Assembly (NCBI RefSeq): GCF_013623775.1 | Contig: NZ_JABFAM010000004.1 | Span: 186,001-250,000, forward strand | Source of the DNA: Rufibacter sp. XAAS-G3-1 | GTDB lineage: Bacteria > Bacteroidota > Bacteroidia > Cytophagales > Hymenobacteraceae | Direction: 5' to 3' | Length of the DNA stretch: 64,000 nt | In this document: positions 7,593-15,346 of the stretch, piece by piece | Layout: every line of letters begins with the position of its first letter | Numbering within the stretch: position 1 is the stretch's first letter | Notes under the pieces: generated by a model | What the model saw: the letters and a program-made list of their open reading frames with translations, nothing else | The model's database searches: none | Told to the model about the DNA's origin: nothing | Made by a program: the position numbers and the translations under genes

Positions 7593-9128
7593 ATGCCTCA
7601 ACCTATCTCAGTTACCATCCTCGCCAAAAACAGCCAGGAATTGCTGCCGCAATGCCTACGGGCGTTAGCCCAATTCCCGGAGGTGATTCTGCTGGACAAC
7701 GGCTCTACGGATGCCACCGTTTCCATCGCCAGTCAATTCCCCAACGTGAAGGTGTTCCACTCTCCGTTCATCGGGTTTGGGCCGCTCAAGAACCTGGCCG
7801 CCTCTTACGCCTCGCATGACTGGGTGCTTTCCATTGACAGCGATGAGGTCATCACGCCCCAATTAACCCAGACTATTCTAACCCACCCCTTAGATAACGC
7901 CAAAGCGTACCAGTTCTTGCGTCATAACTTTTACGGAAAACGGCTCATAAACGCCTGTGGTTGGGACAACGATTACGTGCTGCGGCTTTTTAACCGCAAA
8001 ACAACCCAATTCACCAACCGTGAGGTACACGAAGGGATTATGACCGATGCGGTTACGGTGGAAACCTTGCCCGGCCTCCTGAACCATTATTCCTTCAAGA
8101 ACGCCACAGAACTGCTGCAGAAACTCAACCAGTACACCACCCTCTTTGCCCAGGAAAACCGTTTCCAGAAAAAGTCCTCGGCCTTTAAGGCTACTTACAA
8201 AGCTGCCTGGACGTTTATCCGCAACTATTTCCTGAAACGGGGCTTTCTGTACGGGTTTGAGGGATTCCTCATTTCGGCCTGCAATGCGAACGGCGCTTTC
8301 TACAAGTACATGAAACTGCACGAGGCCAACCGTTCCATGACCACCAGCCTCATCATCTCCACCTACAATTGGCCCGAGGCTCTGGAAGTGGTTTTGAAAA
8401 GCGTAGCCCTGCAGCGTGAATTACCAGATGAGGTGATTATTGCCGATGACGGTTCCCGCGCTGAAACCAAAGCACTTATTGAGAAATTCCAGCAGAACTT
8501 TCCCGTCCCGCTTCGCCATTGCTGGCACGAAGACACCGGGTTTAGGCTGGCCGCTATCCGCAACAAAGCCATGGCCATGGCTACCGGCGAATACCTTCTC
8601 TCCATAGACGGCGACATGGTGCTGCACCCCGACTTTGTGCAGAGCCATAAACGCATGGCCCGGGCCAACACCTTCATCCAGGGCAAACGCGTGTTGCTGC
8701 AACCCCAGCTCACCCAGCAGATTCTGCAAACCAGACAGTGGCGCATTACGCCGTTCTCCTCGGGCATCATCAACCGTTTTAACGCTGTTTCCTCAGAAAC
8801 ACTGGCAAAACTCGGCTCCAAGAAACGGTCAGATATTAGAGCCATCAGGGGCTGCAACATGGCGTTCTGGCGCGCCGATGTGCTGCGCATCAACGGGTTC
8901 AACGAGAACATACAAGGTTGGGGCCGCGAGGACAGTGAATTCGCCATTAGAATGCTGAACGCCGGTATAGAGCGCCGCAACCTCCCCTTCGGAGGCGTGG
9001 GGTATCACCTGTACCACCCAGAAAACGCCCGCACCTCGCTCCCAGAGAACGACAAGATTCTAGCCGATGCCATTGAACAGAAAGCCAAATGGTGCGAGAA
9101 CGGCATCAGTAAGTATCTGCAGGTGTAG
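7593..9128 (+). CDS. Fused two-domain glycosyltransferase family 2 protein
   Basis: 511 residues with two GT2 (GT-A fold) catalytic domains in one chain. The N-terminal domain (~1-245) resembles WaaE/KdtX-type lipopolysaccharide core transferases: ISVTILAKN, LLDNGSTDAT, the DxD-like SIDSDEV, and NREVHEGI. The second domain (~250-511) restarts with TTSLIISTYNWPEAL and has ADDGSRAET, SIDGDMV and GWGREDSEFAIRM, as in separate Bacteroidota glycosyltransferases. The junction EANRSMTTSL looks like the end of one gene joined to the start of another. It probably acts in lipopolysaccharide or capsule synthesis. Start chosen at MPQPIS (7593). Confidence 0.88.
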   Translation: MPQPISVTILAKNSQELLPQCLRALAQFPEVILLDNGSTDATVSIASQFPNVKVFHSPFIGFGPLKNLAASYASHDWVLSIDSDEVITPQLTQTILTHPLDNAKAYQFLRHNFYGKRLINACGWDNDYVLRLFNRKTTQFTNREVHEGIMTDAVTVETLPGLLNHYSFKNATELLQKLNQYTTLFAQENRFQKKSSAFKATYKAAWTFIRNYFLKRGFLYGFEGFLISACNANGAFYKYMKLHEANRSMTTSLIISTYNWPEALEVVLKSVALQRELPDEVIIADDGSRAETKALIEKFQQNFPVPLRHCWHEDTGFRLAAIRNKAMAMATGEYLLSIDGDMVLHPDFVQSHKRMARANTFIQGKRVLLQPQLTQQILQTRQWRITPFSSGIINRFNAVSSETLAKLGSKKRSDIRAIRGCNMAFWRADVLRINGFNENIQGWGREDSEFAIRMLNAGIERRNLPFGGVGYHLYHPENARTSLPENDKILADAIEQKAKWCENGISKYLQV

Positions 9129-9193
9129 AGAGAAGCTCCTTCCTTAAACTTACTGCTTAAACATTACTGCATTTTCCAGAAGCTCCTCTCCTT

Positions 9194-9332
9194 CTTTGTC
9201 ATCTTGGAAAGATCTTGTGGGCAAACTAGAAAGGCCTCTTTGCCTTGAGAAGGCTTTTCCAAAAGAAAGCAGCATCAACAGGGAACAAGCGCTACTACCG
9301 TTCGCCCACAAGATCCTTTCAGGATGACAAAG
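9194..9332. mobile_element. GGATCT-MITE copy 3 (long version)
   Basis: About 139 bp. The terminal inverted repeats are CTTTGTCATCTTGGAAAGAT at the left and the complement of CTTTGTCATCCTGAAAGGAT at the right. The interior is longer than in the other copies and is inverted relative to copies 1, 2 and 4. Confidence 0.75.
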
Positions 9333-9350
9333 TGAAGGGATTCTAAAACA

Positions 9351-9384
9351 AAACGCCCGGCTTCGCTGCAGAAGCCGGGCGTTT
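9351..9384 (-). terminator. Hairpin terminator of ahcY
   Basis: Perfect 14-bp arms (AAACGCCCGGCTTC and complement) around GCTGCA, followed on the minus strand by a T-rich stretch. It lies 38 bp after the ahcY stop. Confidence 0.8.
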
Positions 9385-9417
9385 TTAGGGTATTTTCCGG
9401 AAAACGGGCCGGAAACG
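9380..9417. repeat. P38 palindromic repeat
   Basis: 38-bp copy with the centre ATTTTCCGGAAAA. It ends 5 bp beyond the ahcY stop codon, between the stop and the terminator hairpin it partly overlaps. Confidence 0.8.
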
Positions 9418-9422
9418 ATAGC

Positions 9423-10730
9423 TTAGTAACGGTAATACTCCGGTTTGAACGGGCCTTCTACCTCTACGCCAATGTACGCAGCTTGCTCAGCAGACAGTTC
9501 CTCCAGTTCAACCCCGATTTTGGCTAAGTGCAGACGGGCTACTTTCTCATCCAGGTGCTTAGGCAGGGTGTACACTTTGTTTTCGTAGGCATCAGCGTTC
9601 GTCCACAGTTCAATCTGAGCCAGCGTCTGATTGGAGAAGGAGTTGGACATCACAAAAGAAGGGTGACCCGTGGCGCAACCTAAGTTCACCAAACGGCCTT
9701 CGGCCAGGATAATGATGTCTTTGCCTTCCAGGGTATACAAATCCACCTGTGGTTTTACGGTGTCTTTGGTGTGGCCGTAGTTCTCATTCAACCAGGCCAT
9801 GTCAATCTCGTTGTCAAAGTGACCGATGTTGCAGACAATGGCTTTGTCTTTCAGGGCCAGGAAGTGCTCACGGCGGATGATGTTGAAGTTACCGGTGGCG
9901 GTTACCACAATGTCAGCCTCTTTGATGGCGTTCTCCATTTTACGAACGGCGAAACCGTCCATGGCAGCTTGCAAGGCGCAGATTGGGTCAATCTCCGTCA
10001 CGATCACGCGGGCACCGGCCCCACGCAACGAGGCGGCAGAACCTTTTCCTACGTCACCGTAACCAGCCACTACGGCTACTTTGCCGGCCATCATCACGTC
10101 CGTAGCGCGTCTGATGGAGTCTACCAAGGATTCTTTACAGCCGTATTTGTTATCGAACTTAGATTTGGTCACGGAGTCGTTCACGTTGATAGCCGGCATC
10201 AACAAAGTGCCGTTCTTCATACGCTCGTACAGGCGGTGAACACCCGTGGTCGTCTCCTCAGACAAACCTTTGATGCCGGCGGCCAACTCTGGGTATTTGT
10301 CAAACACCATGTTGGTCAGGTCACCACCATCGTCTAAGATCATGTTCAAGGGCTGGCGGTCTTCCCCGAAGAAAAGGGTCTGCTCAATGCACCAGTCAAA
10401 CTCCTCGGCGTTCATGCCTTTCCAGGCAAATACCGGGATACCAGCGGCAGCAATCGCAGCGGCAGCGTGGTCTTGGGTAGAGAAGATGTTGCAGGAAGAC
10501 CAGGTCACCTCGGCACCCAACGCCACCAATGTCTCAATCAACACGGCCGTCTGGATGGTCATGTGCAAGCAACCAGCAATGCGGGCACCGGCCAAGGGTT
10601 GGCTAGGGCCGTACTCCTCCCGGATGGCCATCAAACCCGGCATTTCGGCCTCGGCCAGTTTAATTTCTTTTCTTCCCCATTCGGCCAGGGAAATATCTTT
10701 TACTTTGTACTTCAGATACGTTTCTACCAT
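9423..10730 (-). CDS. ahcY: Adenosylhomocysteinase (S-adenosylhomocysteine hydrolase)
   Basis: Cleaves S-adenosylhomocysteine to adenosine and homocysteine, recycling methylation by-product. It is 435 residues from ATG 10730 ([10 protein letters not shown]); an earlier in-frame start at 10760 would overlap the promoter region. Family signatures are SRPLAGAR-like [36 protein letters not shown] with the NAD-contacting Lys/Asn, the Rossmann loop [11 protein letters not shown], and the C-terminal PFKPEYYRY. It is a single-gene unit with its own promoter and terminator. Confidence 0.97.
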   Translation of the reverse strand: MVETYLKYKVKDISLAEWGRKEIKLAEAEMPGLMAIREEYGPSQPLAGARIAGCLHMTIQTAVLIETLVALGAEVTWSSCNIFSTQDHAAAAIAAAGIPVFAWKGMNAEEFDWCIEQTLFFGEDRQPLNMILDDGGDLTNMVFDKYPELAAGIKGLSEETTTGVHRLYERMKNGTLLMPAINVNDSVTKSKFDNKYGCKESLVDSIRRATDVMMAGKVAVVAGYGDVGKGSAASLRGAGARVIVTEIDPICALQAAMDGFAVRKMENAIKEADIVVTATGNFNIIRREHFLALKDKAIVCNIGHFDNEIDMAWLNENYGHTKDTVKPQVDLYTLEGKDIIILAEGRLVNLGCATGHPSFVMSNSFSNQTLAQIELWTNADAYENKVYTLPKHLDEKVARLHLAKIGVELEELSAEQAAYIGVEVEGPFKPEYYRY

Positions 10731-10757
10731 TGTAGTTCTTTTTTTACAGAAGAACCG

Positions 10758-10765
10758 CAAAAGTA
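10758..10765 (-). promoter_or_regulatory. -7 promoter box of ahcY
   Basis: Minus-strand TACTTTTG, matching TAnnTTTG, 28 bp before the ahcY start. Confidence 0.5.
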
Positions 10766-10804
10766 CGCAATAAGTTTATCTTCTTCAATTACATGATTGA
10801 CAAG

Positions 10805-10842
10805 CGTTTTTGGCTTAGTTCCTGTAAAACGACCTAGAAACG
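10805..10842. repeat. P38 palindromic repeat, imperfect
   Basis: 38-bp imperfect copy between the divergent ahcY and methyltransferase genes, 51 bp before the latter's start. A reading-frame extension through it explains a spurious longer N-terminus. Confidence 0.65.
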
Positions 10843-10892
10843 GAATTCAGGTAAATCTTATTACGCAGCCCATCTTCTACCCATCCAAGCCC

Positions 10893-12080
10893 ATGCCTCT
10901 TCCGCTTTCCCCCGCTGAACGTGCCTTTGTTGCCGAACACCTGACCGCTGACCCGGCGCAACTTGTCTTGCAGGCTAAAAAGTGGCCCGCGTTGGACATT
11001 CCTAAACTAGCGCAACAGATACGAGCGCGACAAAAGGCGAAAAGCAAGATGCCCAGCTGGGTGGCTAACCTGGACTTGCTTTTCCCGGCGAACCTGTCGG
11101 TGGAGCAGAGTTCCTCTGAGGTGACGGCCACCTACAAAGCGAATCTGGTTTCGGGCGAGACGTTGGTGGATTTGACCGGGGGCTTCGGAATAGACTCTTT
11201 TGCTTTTTCAAGACGGTTCAGGCACGTTTCTTACGTGGAAAGACAACCGGAGCTGGCTTTGCTAGCCGGTTTCAACTTCACTCAGCTGGAGGCAAAAAAC
11301 ATTACGGTATACCCCACAGATGCCGAGGCTTTCCTAAGTACTTTGGAAGAGCCCGTTGATGTGCTTTTTCTAGATCCCGCCCGTCGCGGCCAAAGCCAGG
11401 AGCGGGTGCATCTGCTGCAGGACTGCGAACCGGACGTGCTGCGTCTGTTGCCGCTTCTTTTGCAGAAAAGCAAAGCCGTTTTGTTGAAAACCGCTCCCAT
11501 GTTGGACATCGACCTGGCGCTTCAGCAGTTGACCAACGTAGTGCAGGTGTGGGTGATCGCGGTGCAGAACGAATGCAAAGAGGTCTTGTATTTACTTAAA
11601 CCCGATGCCTTTGCTGCTCCTTTGATTACCGCCGTCAACCTGAAACCAGAACAACCCGAAGAACCCTTGACCTTCACCAAAGGCGCCGAAGAAAATGCCC
11701 GGGTTACTTTCTCTGAACCGCAGCGGTACCTATACGAACCCAACACGGCCTTGCTCAAAGCCGGCGCCTACAAATGGCTGTCAGAGGAATTTGGCGTAAA
11801 CAAACTGCATCGTAATAGCCATCTCTATACCTCCACTGAACTGCAAGCGGCGTTTCCGGGCCGTATTTTTGAAATCACGGCTCAACCGAAGGCCAACGCC
11901 AAAGAACTGTACCAACTTCTTCCCGCCAAAAAGGCCAACATCACCGTACGTAATTATCCGTTGACGGTGGCGCAATTACGGGAGAAAGTCAAATTGAAGG
12001 AAGGCGGAGACGATTACCTCTTTGCTACCACCGATTTGAACAACAAGCCTATTCTGCTGCTCTGCCGGAAGGTAGGTTAG
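10893..12080 (+). CDS. Class I SAM-dependent methyltransferase, PG_1098/THUMP-like family
   Basis: 395 residues from ATG 10893 (MPLPLSPAE); the frame is open upstream, but that part is repeat DNA. The Rossmann methyltransferase core has motif I DLTGGFGIDSF and DVLFLDPARRG, which is characteristic of the Bacteroidota PG_1098-type family. A C-terminal THUMP-like domain ends in NITVRNYPLTVAQLREK. The substrate is unknown; THUMP-like domains point to RNA. It is transcribed alone, with tandem GTTGTTAGTTGTCA repeats right after its stop. Confidence 0.82.
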   Translation: MPLPLSPAERAFVAEHLTADPAQLVLQAKKWPALDIPKLAQQIRARQKAKSKMPSWVANLDLLFPANLSVEQSSSEVTATYKANLVSGETLVDLTGGFGIDSFAFSRRFRHVSYVERQPELALLAGFNFTQLEAKNITVYPTDAEAFLSTLEEPVDVLFLDPARRGQSQERVHLLQDCEPDVLRLLPLLLQKSKAVLLKTAPMLDIDLALQQLTNVVQVWVIAVQNECKEVLYLLKPDAFAAPLITAVNLKPEQPEEPLTFTKGAEENARVTFSEPQRYLYEPNTALLKAGAYKWLSEEFGVNKLHRNSHLYTSTELQAAFPGRIFEITAQPKANAKELYQLLPAKKANITVRNYPLTVAQLREKVKLKEGGDDYLFATTDLNNKPILLLCRKVG

Positions 12081-12480
12081 TTGTTGGTTGTTAGTTGTCA
12101 GTTGTTAGTTGTTGGTTGTTAGTTGTCAGTTGTCAGTGTTCTCCCAAGTCGCGGGACTGTTGTTTCTAGCCTCACCGAAATAATATTGCTGTGCGTAGAG
12201 TTAGCGTAAGCGCTCTACGCACCAACGGGCAGCCAATCTCCTGATTGGCAAGTAATCGGCACAGACGCTACGAGGCTTTTTGAGCAACGCTATAGCGGCG
12301 GCTAGCAAAAACTCCCCTCCTAAAATAGGAGGGGTGCCCGAAGGGCGGGGTGGTAAAAAGCCGTAACCGGAGCAACAAGCACTGATTCTCAGCAATGCGT
12401 ACTGTCGCTGCGGGGCAGCGGGGGTAGTCTGGAGACTCGCGCCAGAGGGAATACTGACAACTGACAACTACCTGTGACAA
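12081..12480. repeat. Intergenic repeat region without genes
   Basis: 400 bp with no gene. It begins with short repeats of GTTAGTTGTCAGTTG type (12081-12135) and ends with the same words inverted (ACTGACAACTGACAACT, 12450-12470). Between them lie a hairpin GTGCGTAGAG...CTCTACGCAC (12192-12222), an AATAGGAGGGGTGCCCGAAGGG motif (12308-12355) and a GTCTGGAGACTCGCGCCAG block (12429-12446). This may be the decayed remains of an inverted-repeat element. Confidence 0.55.
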
Positions 12481-13101
12481 TCAATATTTCGGATTGGCTT
12501 TGCTCACCCAGCGGTTGCCTTTGAGGTTGAACCGCCAGGGCAAGAGGGCATCGGCGCCGGCGTAGGCGACTCCAACTCTGGGGCCCGCTACTATCTGGTC
12601 ATCGGAGATGGGCATGCCTCGGTCTTCAAACCAGATTTCGTTTCCCGTGACATTTGTGCCGTTGTGCTGGGTGGAGATGCCGAGGGCTTGCGTCAAGAGA
12701 CCGGGGCCAGCGGTGAGGCGGGTTTCTGCTTTGGCCAGACCTCGGCGGAGCTGCATTTCTTCTATTCCTTCAAGTGGTTCAATGGCTCTGATCAGGACGG
12801 CATCGGCAGTGCCTTCTGTGTTGGTCACGATGTTGAACAGCGAATAAATGCCGTAGATGAGGTACACGTACGCCACGCCGCCCTGCTGGTACATGATCTG
12901 GGTGCGCTTGGTGCGGCGGCCCAGGTGGGCGTGGCAGGCAGCATCATTCAGCCCCGAATAGGCTTCTGTTTCTACAATCCTGCCGCCGGTAAGAACGCCG
13001 TCAAAACTGGTGAAGAAGTACTTACCAAGCAGGTCGCGGGCAATGGTGACGGAATCTGGACGGGTAAAGAAATCTGCGGTGAGTTTCTGCTGGAGAGCCA
13101 T
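12481..13101 (-). CDS. 3-methyladenine DNA glycosylase (AAG/MPG family)
   Basis: Removes alkylated and deaminated purines from DNA in base excision repair. Its 206 residues are typical. Signatures: FFTRPDSVTIARDLLGK at the N-terminus; RIVETEAYSGLNDAACHA with the catalytic Glu; RTQIMYQQGGVAYVYLIYG; and the purine-pocket region AVLIRAIEPLEG, with AGPRVGV near the end. It is the last gene of a minus-strand run, 11 bp after a small lipoprotein gene. Confidence 0.95.
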   Translation of the reverse strand: MALQQKLTADFFTRPDSVTIARDLLGKYFFTSFDGVLTGGRIVETEAYSGLNDAACHAHLGRRTKRTQIMYQQGGVAYVYLIYGIYSLFNIVTNTEGTADAVLIRAIEPLEGIEEMQLRRGLAKAETRLTAGPGLLTQALGISTQHNGTNVTGNEIWFEDRGMPISDDQIVAGPRVGVAYAGADALLPWRFNLKGNRWVSKANPKY

Positions 13102-13112
13102 AGAGGAAGCCG

Positions 13113-13568
13113 TTATTGGCGGACGAAGACTTCGGTGGCCCCGTCGGCGATGACGTTGTTGATCACCAGCGTATTCTCGTCACAGAACCAGAATTGGTAG
13201 CCTACTGGGGTCAAGCTTTGGCCTACCAGGTTGTACCGTTGCCTCTCGCCCTGGAGTTTCCCGTTCACGCGTTCTTCGTACTCGCCATTTTCATAGAACG
13301 TGAGCGATTTGGTTTCGCCTAGCTGCGCACCGGTTAGAAACTCGTCTTCCTGTGCGCCCATGTAATTGGTTTGCAGGCCCCGCAACTCCCACTTGCCGGG
13401 TAACCTGGAAACAACCGTGGCCGAGTCTGTGGACGAGAACTCACAGAGCGTGACCCCCGCTCCGGCGCGTTCGCCCTGCCCCGAGGAAGTATCCGTAGGT
13501 TTTTCTCCGTTGGTCTGGCAGGAGGCGAAAAGTCCCGAGACCAGGGCCGCAGCAAGTAGTTTTTTCAT
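13113..13568 (-). CDS. Small lipoprotein of unknown function
   Basis: 151 residues. The signal peptide ends in the lipobox FASC with Cys at residue 17. The mature part contains LPGKWELRGLQ and a later run of short strands (KSLTFYENGEYEER, YQFWFCDENTLVINN), which resembles lipocalin-like or META-like small beta-barrels; this is only an impression. Four Cys residues in total. It is followed closely by the alkyl-purine glycosylase gene and is likely co-transcribed with it. Confidence 0.7.
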   Translation of the reverse strand: MKKLLAAALVSGLFASCQTNGEKPTDTSSGQGERAGAGVTLCEFSSTDSATVVSRLPGKWELRGLQTNYMGAQEDEFLTGAQLGETKSLTFYENGEYEERVNGKLQGERQRYNLVGQSLTPVGYQFWFCDENTLVINNVIADGATEVFVRQ

Positions 13569-13611
13569 AGACAGCGTACGTTTAGCGCATCAGCAAGAAC
13601 GCAAAAAGAAG

Positions 13612-13646
13612 AAGGGCGGCCAAATTGATTTCTTTTGGCCGCCCTT
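13612..13646 (-). terminator. Hairpin terminator downstream of the DUF4919 gene
   Basis: 13-bp arms AAGGGCGGCCAAA and complement around an AT-rich loop, between the DUF4919 stop (13675) and the next lipoprotein start (13568). Confidence 0.65.
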
Positions 13647-13674
13647 CCCTCGGTTTTCAATTCATTTACCGTCC

Positions 13675-14400
13675 TTAGCGTTTCTTCTCCACAGCCTTCT
13701 GGATGTTGAAGTACAGCTCCGTGAGGTTCAGTTTATTGGGGGTTTGCAGCGTCACCAGGTCATATTTGTTATCCACTAACTGCGGACGGCCTTTCTGCCG
13801 AAGCCCCACCACGGTCAAGAACATATATTCATCGCGGGGCGCATTTAACACAACAGCGGTTTCCTTGCTTCGGCCGTTGCCGCTGGCTTTAATGGCCGCC
13901 ATAAGTCCCTCAAACTTGGTGAGCCATTGCTGACTTTCCGCCTTTTTGTTCAGCTCGCCGTAGGCCATGTGCAGGAGGTACATCACGTCCAGGTTGAAGG
14001 GATCTGTGGCCAACAGTTTCTTGCCGGTGGTGATGATCTCAGGGAACCGCTCGTAGAGCAACATCTCATTGAGGGCATCGGACTGGTCATTGGGCCGATA
14101 GGGATTATACCCGGCCTGGGTAGTCCAGCCGTAGTACAGGTGTTTGTAGTCCTCCAGGGTAAGGTTAGGGTCGTTGGCTTGGTAACGTTTCAGCAAGGTG
14201 GGGTAATACATCTTGGACTTGGGGGAAGTCACCGCGGTTTTAATGGCCGTATAATCTATTTTGGAAACCGCCTGCGCCTGATTAGAGGCGGTGGTCTGCG
14301 GATGTTTAGAAACGGTCTTTGGTTGTTTGGAGCCAGTCTGCGCCTGACTTTGAAAGACGAAACTGAGGAACAGGATACTTGAAAATAAAATTTGTTTCAT
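13675..14400 (-). CDS. DUF4919 domain-containing secreted protein
   Basis: 241 residues. A Sec signal peptide (KQILFSSILFLSFVFQSQAQ) is followed by a low-complexity Thr/Gln/Ser stretch to about residue 45. The DUF4919 domain then runs to the C-terminus: DYTAIKTAV, LTLEDYKHLYYGW, a TPR-like middle with NLDVMYLLHMAYGELNK, and NKLNLTELYFNIQKAV. The function of DUF4919 is not known; it is frequent in Bacteroidota and probably periplasmic. It stands alone between a repeat island and a terminator. Confidence 0.85.
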   Translation of the reverse strand: MKQILFSSILFLSFVFQSQAQTGSKQPKTVSKHPQTTASNQAQAVSKIDYTAIKTAVTSPKSKMYYPTLLKRYQANDPNLTLEDYKHLYYGWTTQAGYNPYRPNDQSDALNEMLLYERFPEIITTGKKLLATDPFNLDVMYLLHMAYGELNKKAESQQWLTKFEGLMAAIKASGNGRSKETAVVLNAPRDEYMFLTVVGLRQKGRPQLVDNKYDLVTLQTPNKLNLTELYFNIQKAVEKKR

Positions 14401-15040
14401 GTAGAAATAAAGGGAAGTGGTACTAACAAGCCAATGGCAAATACAGTGCTAAAAACCTGCGGCCCCGCAAAAAAGTTGCGCCCCCCAGCGGCGGCCTTTT
14501 TATAAGGGAATCTGTTTTGAGCCTGTTTCTGGTAAAACAACGCAGAAACGGACGAATTATGCGGGGCAGACCAGTTTTAAAAACATGCTTTGTTTCCACA
14601 TTAAAATAGTGTGGCCTTATTAAGATAGGGTGGCTTTCTCCTGTAGAAGGCTTTTACGCAAAGTAACTTGCTAGGAATTTCATCCTGCCGCCTACTCTAA
14701 AGACCTTGTCGTGTGCATAGTTCCTCTGAGAGTCTGCGCCGAGGCCGTTTCAAGTCCGTTTACTGAGAAACGGTTCTAAACCTGTGAGGTCTTGGAGACC
14801 TCACAGGTTTTCGCATTTAGCACCCGTTTACCCGCAAACAGGCCATAAACGCCAAGACGAAGGACTGCTGTGCGCACCCGCAGAAAAACCAGCCGAAGAA
14901 AGCAATGCGTGAGCGGCAAGGCAGTGCCTGGTCTCTATAGGAATCTGATTTCTGTTTACAGCCTGTTTCTGATAAAACGGCTTAGAAACGAGTTTTGGTA
15001 ATTTTTCCCATCATGCATAGCACGCTTTCCAAACTTCCCG
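14401..15040. repeat. Intergenic repeat island upstream of the B12 locus
   Basis: 640 bp without a gene. P38 copies at 14513-14550, 14746-14783, 14814-14851 and 14953-14990; a CTCACAGG hairpin at 14778-14810 fused to the second P38; and a CTB-like block at 14706-14745 (GTGTGCATAGTTCCTCTGAG). A GCCTGGTCTCTATAG motif lies at 14927-14941. Confidence 0.7.
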
Positions 15041-15048
15041 TACCTTTG
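15041..15048 (+). promoter_or_regulatory. -7 promoter box of the B12 uptake operon
   Basis: TACCTTTG, an exact TAnnTTTG match, a few bases before the start of the cobalamin riboswitch. Confidence 0.65.
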
Positions 15049-15055
15049 CCCTGAT

Positions 15056-15226
15056 TTTGGTGACAGCCTCGGCCTTCTGCCGAAGATGTCTTAAAAGGGA
15101 ATCAGGTGAAAAACCTGAGCTGTTCCCGCAACTGTTATCTTCCTTTACGTTCTGCCCACCGCAGGCCACTGTCTGTTTTACAGATGGGAAGGCCGGGCCG
15201 AAGAAGAGAGCCAGGAGACCTGCCAA
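15056..15226 (+). promoter_or_regulatory. Cobalamin (B12) riboswitch
   Basis: The leader has the conserved parts of the cobalamin class in the right order: AAAAGGGAATCAGGTG, then AACCTGAGCTGTTCCCGCAA with its P3-P6 core, the GCCACTG segment, GGGAAGGCCGGGCCG, and the B12 box AGCCAGGAGACCTGCC (15209-15224). It sits between a -7 box and a TonB-dependent receptor gene and should repress the operon when adenosyl- or methylcobalamin is plentiful. Boundaries are approximate. Confidence 0.93.
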
Positions 15227-15346
15227 CGTCAAACTTTCACCTGGAGGCTTTCGGGAAAAAAAGCAGCAAGGATGGTGGCCCCGCGTGGGCTGGCGTTTTC
15301 GTGTATTTCTTTCGTTGGGGTCTCCTCTGCTTTAAAAGCCGAGGGT

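Noticed and set aside
12201-12480. Frames of 70-88 codons in the gap before the DNA glycosylase
   Set aside because: They cover repeat words and AGGAGGGGTGCCCGAAGGG motifs only.
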